This document shows, piece after piece, positions 11,214-21,118 of a stretch of 64,000 nt of DNA. This DNA is from Calamus simplicifolius (lineage: Eukaryota > Streptophyta > Magnoliopsida > Arecales > Arecaceae): positions 242,583 through 306,582 of the forward strand of contig UESW01003879.1 of NCBI GenBank assembly GCA_900491605.1, written 5' to 3'. Below the pieces are notes generated by a model. The model did not search any database. It was given only the letters and a program-made list of their open reading frames with translations, and was not told where the DNA came from. Each line of letters starts with the position of its first letter. The first letter of the stretch is position 1. The translations under genes and the position numbers were made by a program.

Positions 11214-12467
11214 TGATGGGGACATCAGCAAGAAGAAAAGGTTATAGACTGACACTCTTTGGTTTTGTAATTAATCTACTTTCCGCAGGTTCCACTTACT
11301 CGAGCCAAGAGTTTCAATTTCTCAAGTGGCAACTCATGCTGCAAAATTTCAACTTCTGCCAAGTCTCAAAGTATCGACACTTCCTGCCTTGAGTCAATAC
11401 TGCTATCAAGACATCAAGTCTTTTCTTTGGAAGTCAAATCTTGGAGGACACATGGAGGTATCTGATGATGACACATGGCAACTTAGAAGTCAAATCTTGA
11501 AGGACACATGGAGGTATCTGATGATGACACATGGCAAACTAAGGAGGTGCCACATGGAAGTTGGTGCAGCCAAATTTGTTAGGGATTGATTGTAATTAGT
11601 TAGCTATATCATAACTAATCCTTAAATTGTTATGATCTTTTAGTTTTTGGGCTGAAATTTCTGGAAGTCCTTTGGCCTATAAATAGGCCAGCTTTCCTCT
11701 TGTAGATATGAAGTTTGAGAAATAAAATCAAGTTTATTTAATTTCTTTTGCCAAGTGCCTTGTTCATCTTTGAGTATGAAGAGGGTGAGATGCTCTTAGT
11801 TTGAGTTGAGACTCATGTTTACCTAGTCTTAGATCTCGGTCACTCCTTGAGGGAGAGGGTGAGAGGCCCAATTTGCTACTCTAAACCATTCTACCAAGGT
11901 TCCATAATAGTTTCAGGAAGAAGGACAAGTGTTACCCAAGTCTCAGTAAAATTTTTCAAATCCTTCATTTCCTTGTTCGATTTTTTTTATTTCCTTCAAT
12001 TCCTTTGCCTCCACGGTCTTACTTCTGATCACTTGCAGGTTCTCTTGAGGATGTTAGAGTTGAGGATGATGGCTCCACATCAAGGATCAAGTTCCAAGGT
12101 GAGTTCTTAAGTAAGGAGTGTAGATCTTGTCAACAACCCTCAATTCTTCGAGTGTTGAGTGCATCCCTTCCACTTTAAGATTTTACTTCATTGTTGAAAA
12201 AAAAAAACCTCTTGGTCTTTAGATCTGAAGTTTTAAAGGTGGCTTAACTTAGTTTGAAGGTTTCCATACCTTTAGATCCTAATCTTTTTATTTCTTTGAA
12301 AGAAGCTTGTACAAGGGTGTTTAGATTTCTGCTTCCGGTTTGATGTTCTTCATTTCTCCCATGCATGAATTCAGCCATAGCTTGGTCTCAAATGTTCATT
12401 AAGGATGGTAATCACTTAGAACACATCACCATCCCCTCATTCCACCAATTTTTTTCGTGCCCCATCA
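11214..12467 (+). repeat. 3' LTR of element C
   Basis: Matches the 5' LTR over 11214-12439, including the 56-bp tandem duplication (11432-11487, 11488-11543) and TATAAATA at 11678-11685. It then runs 28 bp further to CCCCATCA, which is the exact inverse of the LTR start TGATGGGG. The next five bases CTGGG resemble the left flank CTAGG. I therefore place the true LTR end at 12467, not 12439. Confidence 0.85.
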
Positions 12468-12500
12468 CTGGGCCTTGATAGCATCACACCAGGCCCAACA
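12468..12500 (-). repeat. Element B far LTR, segment 2 (inner end)
   Basis: GGGCCTTGATAGCATCACACC matches 15741-15760 at the outer end of the intact B LTR. It ends CCCAACA at 12500. The next bases (ATCTCCAGCTTGG) read on the minus strand as a purine-rich tract before TGTTGGG, as expected of the polypurine tract and 3' LTR start of a minus-strand copia element. Confidence 0.85.
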
Positions 12501-14963
12501 ATCTCCAGCTTGGTGCTTTCAAGACCTCAGCACGTCCGCCGTGTCCATCAGCTGCAATCCCTATGAAAGCTGTCCCATAAAAGAACCTTGGTCAATGCAT
12601 TGCTAGATTCTTCTTGGTGTGTACCTTCATCAGCTCCACTCCACCTTCTTCCATAAACTCTCTGTAGTCGAAGCCTTCCATCTGAAAGTATCTTCTGGCC
12701 ATTAGTCCTGCCTTGTACCTGATACCTCTTTACTCTGAAGGCTCTTTCTTACGCTGATAAACCCATTTGCAACCAATGAGTTTCTTCCTTTGTGGCAACT
12801 AGACCACCTACCACGTGCTAATCCTGTAGAGAAACTACATCTTCTCTGCCATAGCCTACATCTCCTGTCATAGCCTGGACCTACCTATCTCTATCATGGC
12901 TGTCCTGGCTCTCTACAGCCTCCTGATAGATGTAAGGGTCTCCATTCAATGTCACCAGGGCATATGACACCGAATCCTCGAAGCCATATCGAACTGGTGG
13001 TCGCACGTCTCTTGGGCCTGTGCAGTGCGATCCCAGTATCAGTTCCCTGCCCAGCTGCATCCTCCTGAGTCCTCTGCTCAGCTGCATCCTACTGAACTTT
13101 CTAGCTTGTGACCCTTCTGTCAGTCCTCTCCACCTGAATCTCAAATCTTCTTGATCCACTAGCAAATGGCACGACTGTATAGGAGGTCATCTGACTAGTA
13201 TTACCGTGTTCCACCTCTTGTAGTCCCTTCTGTGCATCTGTACCATCTCTGCTCTAAAGGATCGAGATCTCATCAAATGTCACATCTCTACTGATGATAA
13301 CTTTCTTCTCTAAGGGATCCCACAACCGATACCCCTTGATTCCGTGCGGGTAGCCCATGAACACCATCTTCTTAGACCTGGCATCCAACTTACTCCGCTT
13401 CCCAGCACCAACATGCACATATGACGTGCATCCAAACACCCTCAGATGGTTTAGGTTTGTCTTCTATTCAAACCATATCTTCTCTGAAATGCCTTCATCC
13501 AATCTGGTGTGCGGTGACCGATTGACCAAGTAGCTGGCTACATCTACTACGTCAACCCAGAATATCTTTGGAAGCCCTGCCTGTAGCCTCAAGCACCTTG
13601 CTTTTTCCAACAGTGTTCTGTTCATTCTCTCAGCCACCCCTTCCTGTTGAGAAGTTTCTATCACTGAGAAGTGCCTTTTGATGCCTCACTCCTCACAAAA
13701 TCTCTGAAACTCCCTGCTGGTGTATTCTCCGTCACCGTCTGAGCTCAGACACTTCACACTCCTACCCTACTCCTTCTCCACCTCAGCCTTCTAGATTCTG
13801 AACTTGGTGAAGACCTCTGATTTCTCCTTCATGAAGTAGATCCACTGCTTTCCTGAGAAATCATCTATCAAGGTAAAGAAGTATCTGGCCCCATTCCTTG
13901 CAGAAACCGGGAATGGTCCCTAGACATCCATGTGTACTAACTCCAAGGGTTCTGCACTCCTAGCTGTGCTGATCAAGAACTGTACTCTCCTCTGCTTTCC
14001 CATCTGACATGGCTCATAGACCTCCATGACTCTACCACTCAGGTCTAAAAGTAGTCCTTTTTTGCTCAGTTCTTTCATCCCCTGTCTTCTATATGGACTA
14101 GACGGTAATGCCACATCCTGTACACATCTTGAGGTTCCTGTTCCATAGCTGTTGCCTCAGATTTTCCTGTCACCACAGAGCCCTCCAACCTGTATAGGTT
14201 GTTCTTCAGCCTTCTTTCTCTCATCATCACCATAGCTCCATTGGAGATGTTCAGAACTCCACTCCTGGCATGACTGCTGAAGGTGTATCCTGTCTACTCC
14301 AGGTACCCCAGTGACACTAGAATTTTTTTTTAAGTTCTGGGACATGCTTCACGCTGGTAAGAGTGCGCACCATGCCATCAAATATCCTCACCCTCACTGT
14401 GCGAATCCCTGCCATCTTCAAGGGTGATCATCTCCAAGAGTCACACACCCCTCATCAACCTCTGTGTAAATGCTGAACCACGATCGGTTGTGAGTGTAAT
14501 GATGAGAACAGGCTGAATCCAAGGTCCACATCTCTGTACTATGACTGTGACCATCTGATACCATCAAGAGATCATCCTCCACCTCCTATCCTGGAACTTT
14601 ACTTACAGATTCAGATCCTTCCTTTTCTCCCTTTTTCCATTTAGAATGGTCTCTGATCATTGAATATACCTTTTTCTCCAACGACATCCACTGCTTATCT
14701 GTCATTCCATTTGACCTTTCCTCCAAAGCCAGATCTAAAACCTGTTGCACAAAAAGGTCCTCTACCCGAACTTTCCACATGGAGAAACTTCCTTTCCATT
14801 AAACTTCTCAAAATCTATTTTTATGCTACTACCCACGGCGAGATCTCAACCAAAATAAAATAGCACAAAAATAAATTTTAAAAAATTAAGAGGTATCTTG
14901 ATGAGACTTTGTTAAAATTGTTTCAACAAATTACTCCTTGCTGATCCAGGCTTTGATACCAAT
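12501..14963 (-). mobile_element. Internal region of minus-strand Ty1/copia element B, internally deleted
   Basis: Between the inner ends of the two B LTRs lie only 2.46 kb, about half the usual copia interior. A primer site TTGGTATCAAAGC reads on the minus strand at 14950-14962, next to the LTR at 14964. Coding remnants run from gag at the right to the RNase H end at the left. Two deletions are clear: one removes the middle of gag with the zinc knuckle (compare 22800-23470 in element D), the other joins the start of RT to the end of RNase H. This is a non-autonomous copy. Confidence 0.85.
12560..14863 (-). pseudogene. Deleted gag-pol of element B
   Basis: Read right to left on the minus strand: a gag start (MWKVRVEDLFVQQ) at 14780; the protease block LDSACSHHYTHNRSWF near 14500; a pre-integrase and integrase region with LVHMDV at 13920, EGVAERMNRTLLEKAR near 13640 and YLVNRSPHTRLD near 13520; the linker MFGCTSYVHVGAGKRSKLD at 13439; then the RT start with GCKWVYQRKKEP near 12765. 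That frame runs straight on from EGFDYREF near 12670 into VHTKKNLA near 12615, which belongs to the RNase H end, so some 1.2-1.4 kb of pol is missing. Several stops and frameshifts lie along it. Confidence 0.82.
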
Positions 14964-15770
14964 TGTTGGGGTTTAGTCCTTGATGAACAGCAATGAAATT
15001 CTCTCTTGAAAAAATTTTCTAGGCTTCTACCAACGATCAAACTACAGCCCTCTTTTATTTTAACATTTATTTTAATCCTTTTCTTTGGCTGGACGTTTTC
15101 TTGGCTAAGAGGTTCTTGAAGTCAACGATGGAAGAAATCTCATATGAAACCTTTCTCCTTGCCTCTGGAATCTCAAGAAGAAAACTCACATGGATGAGGT
15201 CGCTGGAAACCAGGAAAGAACGCCCTCTTCTCCTGTGCCCACTCCGTCACCAAGCCACGCAAACCCAGCGGCTGGATCTCTCCATGCAAACGCTCCCTTC
15301 ACGTGATTCTCACCAAAAGGCTTCCATGCTCCTCCTTTCACCGTCACCGCTCACGGAAGCCATGAGCTCCCTGGAATTCCTGGCTCCTTTCACGATGCCT
15401 GACGAAGCCATGGAGATATTTTCCATGAAACCTGAGATTTATTTTCCCTTTCATCGTGCTCCTAGAATACTAGAACGGCTAGAGGAGAGAAGATGAAGAG
15501 ATAGTGCGGCCATCCTGCGATAAGAAAGGATTTCTGGAAGAAAAGAATCTATTCTCTATTCTTCAAACCCTAAAACTAGAGTTTAAATACATCCACGAAG
15601 TGGGCCAGACCTAGACTCAATAAAAACTTTCATGGACTAACCAACGAGATTAAACTAATCCTCAAGCCCGTGTACACCCATGACTTGATTTAATCTCAAT
15701 CCTTGGACTCAAATCCAGCCCAATACAAGTTAGCCCCCTAGGCCTTGATAGCACAACACCAAGCCCAATA
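14964..15770 (-). repeat. Intact near LTR of element B
   Basis: About 807 bp. On the plus strand it starts TGTTGGGGTTTAG next to the primer site and ends CCCAATA, where the other copy has CCCAACA, so the terminal CA has mutated to TA. Since the element is on the minus strand this is its 5' LTR. The far copy is split into 3673-4028 and 12468-12500, and its remaining part lies left of the window. Confidence 0.83.
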
Positions 15771-16766
15771 GTTATGCCTTTTAAATTTTTGCATGTTATT
15801 TCTTAGGGTATATGCATTGCATTTTTTAGTTTACGGTGATGCACTTATGTAAATGATATTTGAAGGGTCATATTATATCTATATAAACCCTTGTAATCAG
15901 ACATTTAAATATGCAATAAGTTGAAGTGGCATGAAAATATTATTGAGTATTTATTTATTTTATATTCAGTACTTTTATTTTATATCAAAATTGAGAAAGC
16001 TAGAAATACCTTCTACCGCCACCAACAGATACGAATTCTACAAAGTTGACTCATAAAATGATCTTAGTCGTTAGATGTAATCTATTATTTATAAATTACA
16101 TATATATCAAAAATTATATGATTTGAAGATTTTTAATTAATGATATATATAATTTTTATGTATACTAGGATCTAATGAATCTTCACTTAGATCTATTCAT
16201 TAGATAGAAACACCATTTGATCGCAACTAGACGTGTCATGAATGGTCGAAGATCTAAATCATGGCCCAAGACAATAAAAAATAATATTAATATTTTTCTA
16301 GGTGATCTTTGGACATCCACACAGCTTAAAGTCAAGGCTGTGAGTTATTGGAGCCTCTGCCTAAGTGACTACATGGGCTTCTGCCACCAACTTGTGTTGC
16401 AAATCCTTTGAAAAAAGCCACTTCATGTGGATTCTGGTATCAGTTATTACTAAAAATCAAGGGGTATAGATTTCCTTCCGTGAGTTGCCATATTATATGT
16501 TCACTGAAATGAACGCTAGGCTATTCTAAGTAGCATATACTTTAATTAATTTACTAACATTAAGAGAGGCCAAAGAGTCCATTTGTGATGGGAATGATGC
16601 ATGAAGTACTATATGCGTTGTATGTAGAGAAGAGATCAATGAAAATGAAAAGAAAAAACAAACAAGATTTGGCGTGACTTTTTCATTTGACATACATTTA
16701 CTTTGACAAAAGTGATAGAAACTTCACTTAAAAAAAACATTGAAGACTAGAAGAGTTGTCTCCTTA

Positions 16767-16770
<4 letters not shown>

Positions 16771-16799
<29 letters not shown>
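16771..16799. repeat. (CT)n microsatellite
   Basis: Uninterrupted CT dinucleotides for 29 bp. Confidence 0.95.
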
Positions 16800-16802
<3 letters not shown>

Positions 16803-19106
16803 CAAACCCCAAAACCATGTATAACCTATATAACTAAAACAACTCTCTTAAACTCTTTATCTCTCTCTTTAAGCTACTCTTTAGAAAGGGCATTACATGC
16901 TTATATAGAGAAAAGACTTGCAGCATCCTGTTAGCATAGAAAGAGTGTTCTATGAGGATTAAAAGTTCACATCCGCAAGTAGCAGGAGTCATATACTTAT
17001 TTGGCACATATTAGGAGTAATATCTTTGTTAGGCTTATAAACTTTAAGGCATACTCCAGCAATTTCAATATAATTGACTCAAGGCAAGCATGTCATCTTG
17101 CCTTTGAAAAGCAGGCATTAAACAGAACGTCGAATGCAACCCTAGTTGTAGGAGGTGCATGGATTGGCGTTGTTGGTAATGCAATTAGATTCGAGTTTGG
17201 TAATTTTGTGAAGATAAGGAGTGATAAGGGTTATTGTTATTGTTGTTGTTATTATCAGTACAATAATACTAGCCATGTACGTAAGTGTATTGGACATTGG
17301 CACTCAAGTTGCAGACAATCCACTGTGATTGAAACAGGACAGAGGAAAGCCAAACAATTACGGACAACAACATTAATATGTGTAGTTGTTGCATAAAATG
17401 GCAGTATTCTATTAGGTCTGATGCTTGAAATTGTAGGACATCATGCCAGGGATGGATATGACTCATCTAACAAAGTGTACTTAAAAGGAAAATTTCTTAG
17501 AGAGGTATTTTTTACAGTCTCCATGACCACCATTGCACCTGCCCTTGGTGTGTGGAGGAAATAAGAGCTCACTGGGAAGCAAAGGGCATGTTACTAAGGA
17601 CATGAGCATGTGACCAGCGATGCTAGGGTCCCTGATTGCCCCAGTTGGCAATTGAATCCCTAGGTGAGGTCCCCATCCTCGGTCCAGAGTGGTCCTCCTG
17701 GTGTCTAAGATGAATGCCGTCCTGATGCAATCATACGGCAGACAACTCGTGGCAGTGTTTAAATCATTCAGGCACTGCAAGAAGAGCGAAAAGGATTATT
17801 TTGGTTCAGAAGTTATTAAGGGACTAGGAATCAGCAGAGATCCCTATTGAGTCTTTTGTGAACTAATGTACACACTAGTTGGACCTAGTTACCATACTGG
17901 ATCAGGTATAGGACTTTCTCTGAGTTGAATTCAACCAATGCAAAGTAAGTCTATGAAATGAAGACAAACCATAAAGAGAGAGGGCCTGAACCCAACCCAG
18001 AACTTGGATCATTGAGTTTACATGAAAACCAAGTCTAGTTGAATGATCCCTTGGGCATTTTTAGCTTGACTAATGCTTGCTCACGTAGCAATTCAGTCAA
18101 GATTTTGGTCGTTCGATTCTATATTGTGATAAGTTGCATTAGAAAGATCTCAATCAATAGTCACAAAGTTTCAGATGACTGAAGAACATTGTGAATTATA
18201 CAACTGAAATCCCTTTACTTGAATCTTACTCTCTAAATAAGAATGTGGAATACAAAGTGGTAAAGAATGTGACGAGCTGCTTGCGAGTAGTATGCGATAT
18301 TATTGAATTAAGCAGGACTTTTGTTCGATTTGTATCACATTTAGCTTAGGCAGAGTTTGGCTAGCTTAAGCTCACTTGATTACCCTCCTAGGTGAATATT
18401 GCCCTAGCTAGTTGCACACCAAGTACTGCTGAATGGATCTGAACTTTAATCTCTCGAGAAATGTGCGATTTGTCGAATTATGGTGACAATAAAGAGGACA
18501 TGGAATTTAGATAACAATTTCAGAAGGTAGACTATCTGTGCTACATCTGTTATAATACTAGTTGTCGTAGATATTCGATTTAGGTATAATTTAGACATGT
18601 GAAATATCATGAACTGCATTCCTAATCCACATGTCACTCGATAAGCTCTTGGATCTAACAATGGAAGCCCAATTCAGAAATTTCTAACTTGAATTTGTAT
18701 GTCTATTATATCATGAATCATTGAATATTTCTTATTGTTCAATGATTGAAGATTAATAAAGGCTCCAAGCAAAGGCTGGCCAACCTTCTTGAGACATTAG
18801 ACCCTACCTACAATTGCCAAGCACTAGGCTCAAACATAACAACCCCCCGACAACAAGTGCTGAACTTCTTACATCATAAATCCACCAAACATTGTCCAAA
18901 TCTTTGTGGCTAATGGACCCATGAATCCTATAACAGTAAACGGTCCCCACTTAGCATAAGCCTCTCCAGTTCTATGACTGCACTCTGGCTATAATTCACC
19001 AGTAGAGAGACTGGAACTAAGCTCAGATATGTGTATATATATATATTTATATATATCTCCAGGGATGGAGATAACTAGCTAAAACCAAGAATTAAGGCTA
19101 TAGGAT

Positions 19107-19301
19107 CTAGAGTTGGTAGTCTTTCTCAAACTTGGTGAGGCATTTCCTCAACAAATCCCAGCAGGATGAGGACCACCAGATCTTACTGTAATCCATGTGG
19201 AAAGATTTTTCCACAGTGTTGCAGGTGCTAATTTCCCTGTAAAGAAGACAAGCAGTGAGGTCGTCCGCCAGCCCACCGACGGTCACCTCAACAGTGCCCA
19301 T
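19107..19301 (-). other. Possible orphan exon or short hypothetical frame
   Basis: A 64-codon minus-strand frame starts MGTVEVTVGGLADD and ends LTKFEKDYQL. Inside it CTTCTTTACAG looks like a 3' splice site, which would make about 19107-19235 a terminal exon. No family recognised, no upstream exon found, and a MITE lies immediately upstream. Could be chance. Confidence 0.2.
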
Positions 19302-19366
19302 TTTGCAACTTGGTTTGGAACTATTTGAAAAAGTTGCGATGGTTTGTTACCGTGTATCAACTCTAA

Positions 19367-19709
19367 GGTAGTATTTGATAGAAAATATATTATCATGGAT
19401 AATGTATAGAATAAAGTTTATCCCTTGGCTATCCCTAGGGATATCCCTTGGCTATACCATTGATCATATCAAATGTAAAAAGGTAAATCCATAGGATAAC
19501 TTTTTTTTACTCTTATTTGGAGGGATAACCAGCTATTCTGCATTTTCTAGGAAATAAATTGAGGGGATAACCCATGATTATCTCATAGTTTAACCATAGA
19601 TTATTCCTCTGATTAACTTTATTCCCAGCTATCCTTTATAGTTATGATTTTTGGAATAAGAAGGGATATCCAGAAAATATCTCCTCTTATTCCTATTTCA
19701 AACACTACC
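19367..19709. mobile_element. Tourist-like MITE 1
   Basis: 343 bp with ends GGTAGTATTTGATAG and TTTCAAACACTACC, flanked on both sides by TAA (19364-19366 and 19710-19712), the target duplication of PIF/Harbinger elements. The interior is rich in GGGATA/TATCCC motifs. The ends match those of the 8.8-kb Harbinger element at 32408-41186, which encodes a transposase relic. No coding capacity. Confidence 0.88.
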
Positions 19710-19748
19710 TAAGCATTCTCAAAGCATGCCCACATAGAGTAAGACTAA

Positions 19749-20060
19749 GGTAGTGTTTGAAATAAGGAATATCCCCTCTTATTCCCAAAAGTCATAACTA
19801 TAAGGGATGGCTGGGAATAAAGTTAATCAAAGGGATAATCTATGGTTAACCATGGGTTATCCCCTCAATTTATTCCCTAGAAAATGTAGGAATAGCTGGT
19901 TATCCCTCTAAATAAGAGTAAAAAAAAATTATCCTATGGATTTATCTTTTTGCATTTGATATGATAATGGGATAGCCAAGGGATATCCCTAGGGATAGCA
20001 GGGATAAACTCTATCCCATACACTTATCCATGGATAATTTTTTTTCTATCAAACACTACC
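19749..20060. mobile_element. Tourist-like MITE 2, inverted relative to MITE 1
   Basis: 312 bp with ends GGTAGTGTTTGAAAT and CTATCAAACACTACC, flanked by TAA (19746-19748 and 20061-20063). It is the reverse complement of MITE 1 over nearly its whole length, and only a 39-bp spacer separates the two. The pair forms an imperfect palindrome of nearly 700 bp. Confidence 0.88.
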
Positions 20061-20063
20061 TAA

Positions 20064-21118
20064 AGAAAAGAGCTCAGAGATCTCTTCGGAATGATTGGAA
20101 ACTGATCATGAAACCTTCATGATCGTCACCTGTTAAAATTTTCTGAGCTATCATTAATTATTAATAATTTTAGATTTACAAAACAGATCAAATAGATTAA
20201 TCTAATGATACGTCTATGATGAGCCTATCATTGATATTTAATCTATGTTGTTTGGACTTATGCGCACATCCCGTTGAACGATGTGAATTGACAGTGTGTA
20301 GGCCTGAAATCTTACAGTGACCCATAATAAAAGGGCTTAATAGAGTTTCATAGTAGGTTAGATCCCTTTTCTCTTATTATATTGACGTTTGAAGGAGCAA
20401 GAAGAAGAAGATTTAAATCCTAGCATTGTTTGTGAGTGCTTTTTAGAAGGATTCTATGCATATCTTGCATAAATTAAAATTGGCATAAATATGTATGACA
20501 ATGTATTTTGTTTACCATTTAGTGTTCTAAATTTCATATGTGATCCAAAAATTCTTAGATCACCAACGTTCTTTGACCCGTAAGTAAAGTATCCCTATGG
20601 TAGTTCCTTGGATGTTTGGAGAGGAGGTGTAATTGTGTAAGACTTAACTAATGGCTTGTAGCTCATGCCAGCTTCTGTCCAGATCCAGATTGAGAATTGC
20701 TGTCCATGACAATGAGTAGTCTAAAACCAAATCGGTCAATAGTTGATGGCTGAGGTGGCTCCAATATGATACTGTGGCGGCAATAAAACGGTGATGTTCA
20801 ACTTGTACTCGTTTCCTCTTGGAAACGAGTGGTAGACATGTGGGACAACCATTAAACATGTGATATTTCTTGATACTTAAGGGAACTCATGTCACACAAC
20901 CAAAGTCACAAGCCATATAGTTGATTGCTGTACCATTCTTGAAAATGGTTTCCATTATCATACAGCTGGAATTTTGAGTCAGTATCAAGAAAATAATGTC
21001 TATTGACTTGTTAATAGATTCACTGGAGTATAACTTAGCCCCCATCATAGATCTTAAAGTTTAACCTGCATGGCATCTAATATGTTTCAGGGAAAGGCCT
21101 ATGTAATTAACTAATGTC
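20064..21118. other. Non-genic stretch
   Basis: AT-rich sequence between the MITE pair and element D. Nothing I can support. Confidence 0.55.

Larger units (their letters stand above)
4029..12467 (+). mobile_element. Ty3/gypsy chromovirus-like LTR retrotransposon C, full length, decayed
   Basis: It has two LTRs starting TGATGGGGACAT, a tRNA-Met primer site, gag, protease, reverse transcriptase, RNase H, integrase in gypsy order, and a C-terminal chromodomain. It sits inside the far LTR of element B: CTAGG precedes it (4024-4028) and CTGGG follows it (12468-12472), which I read as a 5-bp target duplication with one later change. The reading frames carry about ten frameshifts or stops, so it is not autonomous. 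The clade within plant chromoviruses is not settled. Confidence 0.92.
15771..19363. other. Non-genic stretch
   Basis: AT-rich. The longest frames (17001-17396 plus, 17481-17780 minus) show no domain I recognise and no codon bias. There is a (CT)n microsatellite at 16771-16799 and a short AT run near 19030. I see no other feature I can support. Confidence 0.6.

Noticed and set aside
17001..17396. 131-codon plus-strand frame
   Set aside because: Low-complexity Cys/Tyr run from TGT/TAT repeats and no family resemblance.
17481..17780. 99-codon minus-strand frame of fairly even composition
   Set aside because: No domain, no conserved motif I recognise, no splice or promoter context. Kept as non-genic.
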